Assembly (NCBI RefSeq): GCF_902830275.1
Contig: NZ_CADESW010000010.1
Location: forward strand, 124,001-188,000
Length of the DNA: 64,000 bases
Direction of reading: 5' to 3'
Origin: Burkholderia stagnalis
GTDB taxonomy: Bacteria > Pseudomonadota > Gammaproteobacteria > Burkholderiales > Burkholderiaceae
In this document: one piece after another, positions 26,648 through 35,969 of the stretch
Position numbering within the stretch: the first letter of the stretch is position 1
Layout of the letters: the number at the start of each line of letters is the position of its first letter
The notes under the pieces: generated by a model
The model's database searches: none
Seen by the model: only the letters and a program-made list of their open reading frames with translations
Told to the model about the DNA's origin: nothing
Translations under genes and position numbers: made by a program

Positions 26648-27234
26648 CCGCGCGTTCATGGCCGTATGCACGGCCGCTTCCCTGCTTCGGCGCAGCGTCG
26701 CTCCTTACTCGTTCGACACATCGTGAGATTTTCGCCAAAACCCTCGCTCCGGTTTTCGAATGGGCACATGCGCAGGGCCGGAAACGCCGAGGCGCGGCGC
26801 GCGGCCTGCACCTGCGGATCGATTGCCGGTACACGGCTGCCGAATTCGATCCCGTCGAATCGCGGCTTCATGAAAACTCAATTGGTTCGCCGGCGGCATG
26901 CTCTTACGCTGCCCATCACGGATTGCAGCCGTGATGAACGCGATACGCGCGCATCGGCACGAGGCTGCAGCAGCATCGAACTGCACGGCAGACATCGCGC
27001 TCGCCGGCCGGCCATCCCGGCGACCCGAAGGCGGTGTCCGTCATCACCGGCAAGGCGTGCACGCACACGCCCATTGCGACGTTCGAGCGGGATCCGACTC
27101 GACGCATAAGAAAAATCCGGGACGTTTCCGGAATAGATCCTTCGGCATTGATTGCGTGCAAGGAGGATCGCCATGGTTGGGAATCCAGAAGGATTCGTCA
27201 GGCAATACATTTACAACAAAGGTATGGAGACAAC
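26648..27234. other. Intergenic before the AAHS transporter
   Basis: About 590 bp. A GC-rich hairpin GGCCGTATGCACGGCC (26660-26675) just after the AhpD-like gene could stop transcription, though no T-run follows. No copy of the regulon dyad was found before the MFS-GMC pair, so that operon seems controlled differently. High-GC frames here are not convincing genes. Confidence 0.45.
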
Positions 27235-28521
27235 ATGAATCAAGCAACGCCGCCGGTCCGCAGCAGTCTATTCGTCGTGCTTCTATGCTTCCTCACGATC
27301 GTGGCGGACGGCTACGATCTCATCGTCTACGGCGCAACCGTTCCACATCTGCTGGCCGAGCCCGGCTGGCATCTGACGCCTGCCGCCGCCGGTATGATCG
27401 GCAGCTGGACGCTGGTCGGGCTGATGGTCGGCCTCGCGGTGGCCGGTCCGCTGACCGATCGTATCGGCCGCCGCCGCCTGCTCATGGTGGGCGTGCTGTG
27501 GTTCTCGGTTGGCTCGTTCGTCTGCGCGTTCGCGGCCTCCCCCACGTTCCTGGGCGCGGCCCGCTTCATCACGGGAATCGGCATGGGCGGCGTGGTGCCG
27601 TCCGCCGTGGCGCTGGCGGTGGAGTACGCGCCCAAGGGCCGTCGCCAGTTCTACAACGCGCTCACGCTGACCGGCTACTCGGTAGGCGGCATCGTCAGCG
27701 CGCTGCTGGCCATCGTGCTGCTTCACGAGCACGGCTGGCGCACGTTGTACGCGCTCGGCGCACTGTATGCGCTGATCCTGCCGGTCATGTACTTCCTGCT
27801 TCCCGAGTCCGCGGATTTCCTCGTCAATCGCGGCCGTATCGACGAGGCGCGCACGCTCGCGGCCCGCTATTCGCTCGATCTCGACCAGATCCTGCGCGAC
27901 AAGGATGCCCAACGCGTTTCGCATGGCGCCGCGCGGACGGCAGGCGGCTACCGGCTGGTGCTGTCCCGCCCGTTCCGCGCCACGGCGCTGCTGCTCGCGT
28001 TCATGACGTTCTGCGTGCAGTTGATTATTTATGGGCTCAATGCGTGGCTGCCGCAGTTGATGCGAGCGGCCGGCTATCCGCTTGGCTCGTCGCTGCAGTT
28101 CCTGCTGGTGATGCAGTTCGGGGCGGTCGTGGGCATGCTCGGCGGCGCGTGGCTGGCCGATCGCGTCGGCACGCGACGCGTCATGTTTGCGTTTCTCGTG
28201 CTCGGCGGCTTGTCGCTGATCGTGCTGAGCCAGAAGCTCGATTCCACCTGGCTGATGCTCGCCGTATTCGGCGCGGGGCTCAGTTCGATCGGCACCAGCA
28301 GCCTGATCTACGGGTATATCGCCGCACACTTCCCGACTTCGTGCCGCGGGTCGGCGCTGGGCGGCGCACAGGCCGTCGGGCGTTTCGGCTCGATCCTCGG
28401 GCCGATGATCGGCGGCTGGATCGTCGGCGCAAACCTCGGCCTGCACTGGAATTTCTACGCGTTCGCGATCCCCGCGATCATCGCGGCGACAGTCGTGCCG
28501 CTGATCCCGAAATCGGCATGA
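27235..28521 (+). CDS. MFS transporter, aromatic acid:H+ symporter-like
   Basis: 428 residues from the ATG at 27235 (TGGAG upstream; longer frame rejected). Twelve hydrophobic segments. TM1 carries the DGYD motif (ADGYDLIVYG) typical of AAHS carriers such as PcaK, BenK and MhpT, and the loop 2-3 signature GPLTDRIGRRRLL is present. It probably imports an aromatic or cyclic carboxylate across the inner membrane. The GMC oxidoreductase gene follows after 13 bp, so the two form an operon for uptake and first oxidation. Confidence 0.9.
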   Translation: MNQATPPVRSSLFVVLLCFLTIVADGYDLIVYGATVPHLLAEPGWHLTPAAAGMIGSWTLVGLMVGLAVAGPLTDRIGRRRLLMVGVLWFSVGSFVCAFAASPTFLGAARFITGIGMGGVVPSAVALAVEYAPKGRRQFYNALTLTGYSVGGIVSALLAIVLLHEHGWRTLYALGALYALILPVMYFLLPESADFLVNRGRIDEARTLAARYSLDLDQILRDKDAQRVSHGAARTAGGYRLVLSRPFRATALLLAFMTFCVQLIIYGLNAWLPQLMRAAGYPLGSSLQFLLVMQFGAVVGMLGGAWLADRVGTRRVMFAFLVLGGLSLIVLSQKLDSTWLMLAVFGAGLSSIGTSSLIYGYIAAHFPTSCRGSALGGAQAVGRFGSILGPMIGGWIVGANLGLHWNFYAFAIPAIIAATVVPLIPKSA

Positions 28522-28534
28522 GGTCTCTCGTTCA

Positions 28535-30157
28535 ATGGAAACATACGACTACATCGTAGTAGGAGCAGGTTCGTCGGGCTGCGTGGTGGCGAGCCGCCTG
28601 TCCGAGGACCCCGCGATGCGCGTGCTTCTAGTCGACGCCGGCCCGAAGATGAAAAACTTCTGGGTGCGCACGCCCGCCGGTGCGGGTAAGCTGTTCATGG
28701 ACAAACGGTTCAATTGGGCGTTCGATACCGAGCCTGTGCCGACGCTCGACGGACGCACCGTGTACTGGCCGCGCGGCAAAGGCCTCGGCGGCAGCAGCGC
28801 GATCAACGGCATGATCTACATGCGCGGCCAGCCGAGCGATTTCGACCATTGGGCGGAGCTCGGCAACGACGGATGGAGCTGGGCCGACGTGCTGCCGTAT
28901 TTCATCCGGTCGGAAACGAACCAGCGCGGCGCGAACGACCATCATGGTGCACAGGGCCCGCTGCACGTCAGCGACGCGGCCATCTCGCATCCGAGCGCCG
29001 ACGATTTCATCGCCGCGGCCGAGCAGGCCGGCATTGCCCGCAGCGCGGATCTGAACGGGCCGCCGTACGAAGGCGTCGCCTATCGGCAATACACGATCCG
29101 CGACGGGCGCCGCCATTCGTCCTATGACGCGTTCATCGAACCGGTGCGTCATCGCCGCAACCTGACCGTGCGCACCGGTGTGCGCGTGATGCGCGTCGTT
29201 CTCGAAGCCGGTCATGCGACCGGCATCGAGGTGCTGGATCGCGGCGTTCGGCGGCACCTCGCTGCCGCGCGCGAAGTGATCCTGTCGGGCGGCGCACTGG
29301 CTTCGCCGCAATTGCTGATGCTATCGGGCATCGGCGACGCCGCGGCCCTGCATCGCCACGGGATCGCGGCGACGGTCGACTCGCCCGATGTGGGTCGCAA
29401 CCTGCAGGATCACTGGTTCGGGTCGTTGGCATGGCACGTCACGCCGGACAGCTCCTATAACCACCGGCTGCGCGGGCTACACAAGTATCTGGAAGGCGTG
29501 CGCTATCTGCTGACTCGCCGCGGGTATCTCGCGCTCGGCGCGGCACCCGTGACGGCTTATGCGCGCAGCGAGCCGGGGCGACCGGAAGCCGACCTGCAAC
29601 TGACGGTGAGCCCGATGACGTTCAAATTTTCGGCGTCCGGCGAGCCGGTCGTCGACGATTTCCCGGCCATCGGTGCGGCGGTCGTCCTGTTGACGCCCGA
29701 CTCGCGCGGCCATATGGAGCTGAAGTCGCCGGCCCCTCTGGATGCACCCGCGTTTCATCCGAATTACCTGAGCGATCCCGGCGACATCCGGCGCTCGATC
29801 GCGGGTTTGCGGCTGATGCGGCGCATCGCGAACACTGCTCCGCTCGCATCGCGGATCATCGAGGAACGCGTGCCGGGCGCGGCCGTCACGACGGACGAAC
29901 AGTGGCTCGCCCATCTCAAGACCTACGGCAACAGCGGCTGGCACCAGGTCGGCACCTGCCGGATGGGTGTCGATGCGCAGGCCGTCGTCGATCCGCGGCT
30001 GCGCGTGCGCGGCGTCGCGCGGTTGCGCGTCGCCGATGCGTCGATCATGCCGAAGATCGTCGCGGGCAATACCAACGCGGCCTGCATCATGATCGGCGAA
30101 AAGGCCGCGGACCTGATCCGAGCGGACGCGACACCCGCCCGCGCGGTACCCGCGTGA
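28535..30157 (+). CDS. GMC-family oxidoreductase (choline dehydrogenase-like)
   Basis: 540 residues. FAD-binding GAGSSG at 10-15, the GMC signature 1 segment (PRGKGLGGSSAINGMIYMRG) and the C-terminal active-site part GNSGWHQVGTCRMG with the catalytic His, plus a second conserved segment GNTNAACIMIGEKAADLI. These FAD enzymes oxidise primary or secondary alcohols. It is the second gene of the transporter operon and ends exactly where the convergent hydrolase gene ends (30157/30158), leaving no intergenic DNA. Confidence 0.9.
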   Translation: METYDYIVVGAGSSGCVVASRLSEDPAMRVLLVDAGPKMKNFWVRTPAGAGKLFMDKRFNWAFDTEPVPTLDGRTVYWPRGKGLGGSSAINGMIYMRGQPSDFDHWAELGNDGWSWADVLPYFIRSETNQRGANDHHGAQGPLHVSDAAISHPSADDFIAAAEQAGIARSADLNGPPYEGVAYRQYTIRDGRRHSSYDAFIEPVRHRRNLTVRTGVRVMRVVLEAGHATGIEVLDRGVRRHLAAAREVILSGGALASPQLLMLSGIGDAAALHRHGIAATVDSPDVGRNLQDHWFGSLAWHVTPDSSYNHRLRGLHKYLEGVRYLLTRRGYLALGAAPVTAYARSEPGRPEADLQLTVSPMTFKFSASGEPVVDDFPAIGAAVVLLTPDSRGHMELKSPAPLDAPAFHPNYLSDPGDIRRSIAGLRLMRRIANTAPLASRIIEERVPGAAVTTDEQWLAHLKTYGNSGWHQVGTCRMGVDAQAVVDPRLRVRGVARLRVADASIMPKIVAGNTNAACIMIGEKAADLIRADATPARAVPA

Positions 30158-31063
30158 CTACAGGTGCTTGCCGAAGAACGGCGCCAGCGTCGACACCGCT
30201 TCACGCATCTGCTCCGGCGTGTCGTAAAGCGACATGTGCGTGCCGCCCTGGATCACGTGAAGGTGCTTGTCGGTGCTGGCCGCTCTTTCGAGGAGGTCCT
30301 GGCTGTGCCACAGCGAGCCCGCTTCGCTGCCGGCGACCAGCTGCAGCGGTTGCGTCAGCAGCACGTCGGCCAATGCGAACGCGTCGTAGGTCACGAGTTG
30401 CGGCAGGCTGCTCGTCGTGAACTGGCTCGACGTGTTCGGGTGCTGCGCACGCGGCGTACGGTAGTAGTCGTACGCTTCGCGCATGTCGCGATCCTCGACG
30501 CCATCGAGGCTCGTCGGCGTGAACGGGACATAGGTGACCGGCTCGCCGGCGGCTTCGCGCGTGCGCGCTGCGGCGCCGAGCTCGAGCAACGCGATCGACT
30601 TCTCCGACGCCTCGTTGCCATGCCAGCCGACGCGGAACATGCTGCCGATATTGGCCGCGCTGACGGCCCCGACCGCCTTGATGCGCCGGTCGGTCATCGT
30701 CGCGTGGACCGCATAGCCGCCGCCTGCGCATACGCCGAGCGCGCCGATCCGGTCGCGATCGACGAAGTCTTGCGTCGCCAGAAAATCGACCGCGCTACGC
30801 ACGTCGTTGACGCGCGCATAGGGATCCTCGAGAAACCGCGGCGTGCCGCCGCTCTCTCCCTGGAACGACGCGTCGAACGCGAGCGTAACGAACCCCTCGC
30901 GCGCGAGTTGCTCCGCATAACGACCGGCCGTCTGCTCCTTGACGCCGCCGCCCGGGTGAACGCAGACGATGGCCGCGTACTGGCGCGACGCATCGAAGCC
31001 TTCGGGGAAATAGAGGTTACCCGCCATTTCGAGCGAGCCGTTGATGAATTTGACTGATTTCAT
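30158..31063 (-). CDS. Dienelactone-hydrolase-like alpha/beta hydrolase (paralogue 1)
   Basis: 301 residues from the ATG at 31063 (GGAG upstream). HPGGG oxyanion region at 36-40 and nucleophile elbow GVCAGGGYA with C112, the cysteine type of dienelactone hydrolases, then histidine in QGGTHMSLYD. It is a paralogue of the hydrolase at 34013-34948, sharing FVTLAFDAS, GGG/GGGGYAV and DYYRTPR/DYYTTPRGQ blocks. The upstream DNA shares CTGCTTAAAG with the LysR operator of the other copy, so the same regulator may control both. The substrate is unknown. Confidence 0.85.
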   Translation of the reverse strand: MKSVKFINGSLEMAGNLYFPEGFDASRQYAAIVCVHPGGGVKEQTAGRYAEQLAREGFVTLAFDASFQGESGGTPRFLEDPYARVNDVRSAVDFLATQDFVDRDRIGALGVCAGGGYAVHATMTDRRIKAVGAVSAANIGSMFRVGWHGNEASEKSIALLELGAAARTREAAGEPVTYVPFTPTSLDGVEDRDMREAYDYYRTPRAQHPNTSSQFTTSSLPQLVTYDAFALADVLLTQPLQLVAGSEAGSLWHSQDLLERAASTDKHLHVIQGGTHMSLYDTPEQMREAVSTLAPFFGKHL

Positions 31064-31153
31064 GGATTCTCCGCTAGATGTCTTGCCGGGGCGATTCGAC
31101 GTTTGCATCCCGGACCGGTTCAAATATAGCGATCGATATCGTCAGCAACTAGA

Positions 31154-31181
31154 CTGCTTAAAGCACTTACGCTAATAAGCG
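31154..31181 (-). promoter_or_regulatory. Possible LysR site upstream of hydrolase paralogue 1
   Basis: CTGCTTAAAG (31154-31163) matches the left arm of the LysR-adjacent palindrome at 35029-35048. An imperfect dyad CGCTAATAAGCG (31170-31181) follows. A TATATT-like -10 lies between this site and the start at 31063. Similar sequence and similar target gene support shared control, but only one arm matches. Confidence 0.45.
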
Positions 31182-31264
31182 TGACTTATCAATCGAAGTC
31201 AAACTTCGCGTTCGGACACGCGCCTCGGAATGCTGGCCAGATGGCCGCGCCGGGACGTCGACGC

Positions 31265-31322
31265 GCAGGGAAAAGCACGGGAAAAAGACGAACGTCACCG
31301 GGCGTGCCGGGCAGCGCCCGGT
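31265..31322 (-). terminator. Hairpin after the MmgE-DUF2889 operon
   Basis: Inverted repeat CACCGGGCG (31295-31303) and CGCCCGGTG (31314-31322) with a 10-nt loop. Read on the minus strand it is followed within about a dozen bases by a T-run (TCTTTTTCCC). It lies 45 bp past the stop of the DUF2889 gene, so it probably ends that operon. Confidence 0.55.
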
Positions 31323-31366
31323 GACGGGATCAACGCTTGCCGCGAGCGCTTGGCCGCACCCGCTGT

Positions 31367-31945
31367 TCAGCTTCGATCCGGGCGGTGAAACGCCGGCCAG
31401 CGCTGCAGGACGAGCTCGCGCGACGCGCCGTATGCGAAGCAACTGTCGATCTTGAGCGGTTTTCCGCTGGCGTCGGTCTCGTCGAGCAAGGTTTGCGAAC
31501 GCAGCGGATTGACGGTCTGAATGGCCGCGGTGGCGAGCGGAATCAGGATCTCGCGCAAATGCGTACATGTGTCGCCGGGCGGCAGCCGCTTGCGGACCTC
31601 GCCGCTCCAGCCCGCACCAATGCGCAGCCCCACCAGCGCTTGCAGCGTCGCGCCGCCGCCCGGGCATTCGCGGTACGGATACGCGCGGATGAACACCTCG
31701 ACCTGGTGGACGATCATGTCGAGATCGAACACCACACGCAAGCCGAGATCGTGGATCGGCTCGTTCGCCGGCACCACGCGCGGGCTGCTCGGCGGCGCGA
31801 AATCGTGTGGTTTTCGGTCGGTCAGATAGCCTTCGATTTCAAAGAGACCGTCGCTTCGTCTGAACCCCTCGAACGTGATCTGCCTCGTGTGCAGCGGCTC
31901 GCGCGTGACGCGTTCCGTTGTCGCGGCATTGTCATGGACAGTCAT
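31367..31945 (-). CDS. DUF2889 family protein
   Basis: 192 residues from the ATG at 31945; the longer frame is rejected because ATGA overlaps the stop of the upstream gene by 4 bp, a standard coupled start. The family pattern is present: RQITFEGFRRSDGLFEIEGYLTD near the N-terminus, then CPGGG and GDTCTHL. DUF2889 has no established reaction; members often sit in clusters for aromatic or CoA-linked catabolism. Translational coupling with the MmgE/PrpD gene suggests a joint step. Confidence 0.85.
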   Translation of the reverse strand: MTVHDNAATTERVTREPLHTRQITFEGFRRSDGLFEIEGYLTDRKPHDFAPPSSPRVVPANEPIHDLGLRVVFDLDMIVHQVEVFIRAYPYRECPGGGATLQALVGLRIGAGWSGEVRKRLPPGDTCTHLREILIPLATAAIQTVNPLRSQTLLDETDASGKPLKIDSCFAYGASRELVLQRWPAFHRPDRS

Positions 31946-33387
31946 CCCTCGCTCCCGTTTGCGTTGATTTCGCACGACACGGCTGCCAGCGTCTGCGCAA
32001 GCATCCGGCCATCGTTGCGCTCGTCGTGAACGAACGCGGCGAACGCTCTGCCCGCCGACGCGCACACGCCATGCGACGCCAGGCCCTCGCCCTTCGCGAC
32101 GATCTGGTCGAGCGTCAGCGGTCTCGCAGGCGTACCGACGCTGTCGATTACGACGCTCGACTGTGCGCTGCCGTCGTCACGCACGATCCGTACGCCCGTC
32201 GCGAAGCGGGTCGGGTAATACTGCGTCAGCGCGTCGCTCGCCTCGAAACGTACACGCTCGGCAATGCGTCGGATCTGCGGATCGCCGAGGAACGCGTCGT
32301 CGTAAGCGTCATAGCGGGTCGGTCCGTAGCTGAGCGTCGCACCAACGATATAAGGGCAACTGTATTGGGCCGTCATCGTCGATTCGGGCTGCGCGAGCAT
32401 GTGCTGATCAGCGATGAGCTGCGGGCCGCTGATCACGATCTCGCGGATGTCGTCGGTCCGCATCGTGAAGCTGGCGGTCAGTTCGGCCAGCGCATCGATC
32501 GTCGAATGGAACAGGCGGCAGCATGCGTAGGGCTTGAGGCTGATCGAATGGATCTGGAGCGTGCCGCCGAACTCGCCCGCGCGCAGCGGACCGCCGAACA
32601 GCGCCGCGAGCCCGTAGGTGCCTTCGACGACGCGCCGCGGCGCCGTTACGGCGTCCATTCGCGCGAATTCCGCGGCGAGCACGCCGTTGCGTGCCGCGAT
32701 GCCCGCATGAACGCGCTTGACCTCCCCGCCCGACGCTTCGGCCGAAAACTGCATCGCACCGCTTGCCTGCGACAGCGCATGCCCCCACGCACGGACTAGC
32801 GATTCCGGCGTGACGGGCGAGTCGTCGCGGTAGGCGTGTAGAGCGACGCAGGCGGTGGCCGCACCGAATGTGCCGAAAATCGCCGTGGGATGGAAGCCGC
32901 GATGCACGGTTTCCATTCCGCCCGCTGCGGCGCCGACCAGCGCCATCGTTTCGTAGCCGGCGGCCACCGCCCTGAACAGCATGGCCTGCGACGCGCCCGT
33001 GCTCGCCGCGACGGCCAACGCAGCAGGAATGACGGCCGCGCCGGGATGGCTCAGCGTCTCGTTATGCGTGTCGTCGAGTTCATAGCTGTGCGAGGCCGTG
33101 CCGTGTACGAGTGAGGCAACCGATGCGTCGGCCGTCCAGTCGGCGCCGAACACCGGGCTCGCGCCCGTGCCGGCGAAACGACGCGACCAGCGCGCAATCT
33201 GGGCCGTCCACGGCCGTGTCGCGCCCCACAGCGAGACGATGAAGTTGTCGAGGAAAAGTCGGCGCAGTGCCACGGTATCGGCATCGGTCGCGCACCGGTT
33301 CGCGACGGACGCGACATGCGCAGCGATGGCCGCGGTGACATCCGTCCGGGCAGACGCCGATGCGCCGGCGGCGTGGGGGGATTGCAT
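31942..33387 (-). CDS. MmgE/PrpD-family dehydratase/decarboxylase-like protein
   Basis: 481 residues from the ATG at 33387 (AGGAGA upstream). The MmgE/PrpD fold is shown by SLWGATRPW, the VHGTASHSYELDDTH block, HPGAAVIPAALA, FHPTAIFGTFGAA and KPYACCRLFH. The family includes 2-methylcitrate dehydratase and cis-aconitate decarboxylase and acts on branched tri- or dicarboxylates. Regulon site 6 lies about 140 bp upstream. With the downstream DUF2889 gene it forms a two-gene operon, probably for a late, carboxylate-stage reaction. Confidence 0.88.
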   Translation of the reverse strand: MQSPHAAGASASARTDVTAAIAAHVASVANRCATDADTVALRRLFLDNFIVSLWGATRPWTAQIARWSRRFAGTGASPVFGADWTADASVASLVHGTASHSYELDDTHNETLSHPGAAVIPAALAVAASTGASQAMLFRAVAAGYETMALVGAAAGGMETVHRGFHPTAIFGTFGAATACVALHAYRDDSPVTPESLVRAWGHALSQASGAMQFSAEASGGEVKRVHAGIAARNGVLAAEFARMDAVTAPRRVVEGTYGLAALFGGPLRAGEFGGTLQIHSISLKPYACCRLFHSTIDALAELTASFTMRTDDIREIVISGPQLIADQHMLAQPESTMTAQYSCPYIVGATLSYGPTRYDAYDDAFLGDPQIRRIAERVRFEASDALTQYYPTRFATGVRIVRDDGSAQSSVVIDSVGTPARPLTLDQIVAKGEGLASHGVCASAGRAFAAFVHDERNDGRMLAQTLAAVSCEINANGSEG

Positions 33388-33478
33388 GCTGTCTCCTGTC
33401 GTGGCGCGGCCAGGGCGGCGCGCGCTGCGGCATCGCGCGTGCGGCCGCGATACGCGGGCACGCGGTGCACAAACCGTC

Positions 33479-33540
33479 ACGATGCGCGGGCATCGGTGCA
33501 CCGGTCAATTCGCGCCGGGCGTCCCTTCCGTACTTTGAAA
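33479..33540 (-). promoter_or_regulatory. Regulon promoter site 6 (MmgE operon)
   Basis: Minus-strand dyad TTTCAAAGTACGGAA (33526-33540), 17 bp, then TTGACC (33503-33508), 18 bp, then CATCGT (33479-33484). The stretch between dyad and -35 (ending GGCGCGAA) closely resembles that of site 3 (ending TCGCGCGAA). Confidence 0.75.
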
Positions 33541-33620
33541 TGCCGGTGGCGGCAATGCGCACGCCCGATCGTGGATCGGGCGCGGCACGAACGGTCGGAG
33601 CGCGTGCGGTATCCGCCGAC

Positions 33621-33904
33621 CTACGCGGAAAGTGACTCGATCGACGTCACTTCGACGCCATCGTAGGCCGTGGCTTCGCCGCGATCATGACATGCGGCAA
33701 GATCGGCCTGACGCGCGGCGATGGCCGCGTCCCAGGCGCGATACGCGTCCTTGCCCAGCGTCAGCCGCGACGGCGTCACGTCGCTTTTGACGGCATCGAC
33801 CATCACGCGCGCCGCCTTCGCAGTATCGCCCGCCTGCTTGCCGGCCTCGCGTTCGAAATAGTCGAGCATGACGAGGCGCCGGTGACAAGCCAGATCTTTG
33901 CCAT
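33621..33904 (-). pseudogene. SDR gene remnant with internal deletion
   Basis: On the minus strand a start ATG at 33904 gives MAKIWLVTGASS, the N-terminus of a short-chain dehydrogenase. It then runs out of frame into the start of an 82-residue frame (33621-33869) beginning MLDYFEREAGKQAGDTAKAARVMVD, which looks like the C-terminal part of the same family. About 150 residues of the middle, including the Tyr-Lys site, are missing. The gene is therefore a deletion remnant. It lies between the MmgE promoter and hydrolase paralogue 2 and cannot encode an active enzyme. Confidence 0.65.
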
Positions 33905-34012
33905 GAAACGCTTTCTGGATAGGTCGACGTCGTCACGCCAGCGCCGCAGCACGGGCATGAACGCCGGTCCGACGAAAAATTGAAATGTGTGCGCGGGAAT
34001 GCCCCACCAGCG

Positions 34013-34948
34013 TCAACGCGCGGGCCCGAGATTGTCTTGAAAGAACGGCCCGAGCTTCGACATGGCCTGCTCGACGTACTCGGGTTTGTCGTACAGATCG
34101 TAGTGGCTTGCGCCCTCGACGACAAACAGGTTCTTCCGGCTCGAACGCGCGCGTTCGAATAGTTCATAGCCGTCGCGGTACGACCCGAACGCGCCGGGCC
34201 TGCTGCCGATGACGATCTGCAGCGGCTGAGTCAGCAGCTGCTCCGCAAGGTGAAACGCGTCGAAGCCCACCGCCGCCTGCAGGCGGGAGAAGCGCAGCTT
34301 GTTCGGCGAGCCAGACTGTTGTCCGCGCGGCGTCGTGTAGTAGTCGACAGCTTCGACGATGTCGATATCGTTGACCCCGGCCTGTTTGCGCGCGGCTTCC
34401 GATGCGGGAATGTAGGTGACGATCAGCGGGTCGGCGCCGCGCGCCTCGGCGGTACGCTGCTTGCCGATCGCGTCGAGCGTCGCGAGCGCCGCGTCGGCCG
34501 ACAGGTCGCCTTCGCGCATGATGCGGCCGTAGTTCGCCGCGACGACGGTACCCACCGCCTTGATCCGGCGCTCCGTCATCGCCGCGTTGACTGCATAGCC
34601 GCCGCCGCCGCAGATGCCGAGCACGCCGATACGCTCGTCGTCGACGTAATCGAGCGTCACCAGATAATCGACCGCGCAACGGAAGTCCTCGACGCGTGAC
34701 GCCGGATCCTCGATGTAGCGCGGCTCGCCGCCGCTCGCGCCCTGATGGGATGCGTCGAACGCGAGCGTCACGAAGCCGAGCGCGGCCAGCTTCTGCGCGT
34801 AGATCGACGCAGTCTGCTCCTTGCAGCTGCTGATCGGGTGGCCGCAGATGATGGCCGGATACTTCGTGCCGGCATCGAAGTTCGGCGGGACGTACAGATC
34901 GGCGGCAATGTTTGCCGAGCGGTTGGGGAACGTGACGGATTGCGGCAT
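34013..34948 (-). CDS. Dienelactone-hydrolase-like alpha/beta hydrolase (paralogue 2)
   Basis: 311 residues. Nucleophile elbow GICGGGGYA with C113, oxyanion-side CGHPISSCKEQ and histidine in EGASHYDLYDKPEY. It is a paralogue of the 30158-31063 protein. Divergent from the LysR gene at 35058, with a 109-bp shared regulatory region holding a strong inverted repeat; this is the usual layout of a LysR regulator and its target. The likely activity is hydrolysis of a lactone or ester. Confidence 0.85.
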   Translation of the reverse strand: MPQSVTFPNRSANIAADLYVPPNFDAGTKYPAIICGHPISSCKEQTASIYAQKLAALGFVTLAFDASHQGASGGEPRYIEDPASRVEDFRCAVDYLVTLDYVDDERIGVLGICGGGGYAVNAAMTERRIKAVGTVVAANYGRIMREGDLSADAALATLDAIGKQRTAEARGADPLIVTYIPASEAARKQAGVNDIDIVEAVDYYTTPRGQQSGSPNKLRFSRLQAAVGFDAFHLAEQLLTQPLQIVIGSRPGAFGSYRDGYELFERARSSRKNLFVVEGASHYDLYDKPEYVEQAMSKLGPFFQDNLGPAR

Positions 34949-35028
34949 GGCGTTGTCCTCGCTGCGGTGAAAATTGGAAACTGCACCTATGTTAGACGCT
35001 GGCCCGTAGAGTGATAATCCTGCAAAAT

Positions 35029-35048
35029 CTGCTTAAAGTCATAAGCAG
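35029..35048. promoter_or_regulatory. LysR operator between hydrolase and lysR
   Basis: Palindrome CTGCTTAAAGTCATAAGCAG with 7-bp perfect arms, ending 9 bp before the LysR start codon. The position fits LysR autorepression combined with activation of the divergent hydrolase. The left arm recurs upstream of hydrolase paralogue 1. Confidence 0.6.
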
Positions 35049-35057
35049 GGGTTCTCA

Positions 35058-35954
35058 ATGGCCGGCAATAACCTCAAGGATCTATCTGCGTTCGTGATGG
35101 TGGCGGAAGAGCGTAGCTTTACGCGTGCGGCTGCACGGCTCGGCGTATCGCAATCGGCGCTGAGCCAGACGATCCGCGGGCTGGAAGCGCGGCTCGACCT
35201 GCGGCTGTTCGTGCGCACGACGCGCAGCGTGTCGCTGACCGAGGCCGGAGAACGGCTGCTGAACCGCGTCGGCCCAGCGATGAGCGAAATCGATGCCGGC
35301 CTTGAGGAGATCGGCGAACTGATCGGCAAGCCGACCGGCGTGATCCGGCTGACGGCCGACGAATTCGCAGTGCAAAGCGTGCTGCAGCCGGCCATCGCGC
35401 GTTTCCTGCCCGATCATCCGGGCATCCGGATCGAGATAACGACCGACTACGGTCTGGCCGATATCGTCGACGGCCGCTTCGACGCGGGCGTGCGGCGCGG
35501 GCGTCTCGTCGCGAAGGACATGATCGCGGTGCGGATCGGTCCCGATGTGCCGATGGCCGTCGTCTGTGCGCCGTCGTATCTCGACCGGCACCCGGCGCCC
35601 AAGCGCCCGGCCGATCTCGTGTCGCATGCGTGCATCAACCTGCGCCTGCCGACGCACGGCGAATTTCTTCCGTGGATTTTCACGAGGGCCGGCAACGAGC
35701 AACGCATCAAGGTGGACGGCCCGCTGGTGTACACGAGCATCGCACCCGTGCGGGACGCGGCGCTCGCCGGCCTCGGGCTTGCCTATCTGCCCGTCGAATA
35801 CGTGCGCACGGCGCTTGCGTCCGGGCAACTCCTCGAGGTGTTGAGCGCATGGCGCAAGACCTTCGAGGGCTACCACCTCTATTACGCGAACCGGCGGAAC
35901 GAGACCTCCGCGTTCTCGCTGCTGGTCGACGCACTGAAATACCGCAAGCCCTGA
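35058..35954 (+). CDS. LysR-family transcriptional regulator
   Basis: 298 residues. N-terminal winged HTH (about 6-65: LSAFVMVAEERSFTRAAARLGVSQSALSQTIRGLEARL) and a periplasmic-binding-like effector domain. The start has AGGGG upstream. Divergent from hydrolase paralogue 2, which it probably controls through the palindrome at 35029-35048. It ends 15 bp from the convergent second LysR gene. Confidence 0.92.
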   Translation: MAGNNLKDLSAFVMVAEERSFTRAAARLGVSQSALSQTIRGLEARLDLRLFVRTTRSVSLTEAGERLLNRVGPAMSEIDAGLEEIGELIGKPTGVIRLTADEFAVQSVLQPAIARFLPDHPGIRIEITTDYGLADIVDGRFDAGVRRGRLVAKDMIAVRIGPDVPMAVVCAPSYLDRHPAPKRPADLVSHACINLRLPTHGEFLPWIFTRAGNEQRIKVDGPLVYTSIAPVRDAALAGLGLAYLPVEYVRTALASGQLLEVLSAWRKTFEGYHLYYANRRNETSAFSLLVDALKYRKP

Positions 35955-35969
35955 CGGCCGCGCGTTTCG

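Noticed and set aside
27100..27180. GTTTCCGGAA followed by TTGATT before the AAHS transporter as a regulon site
   Set aside because: The core GTAC is absent and the distance to TTGATT is 14, not 17 bp.
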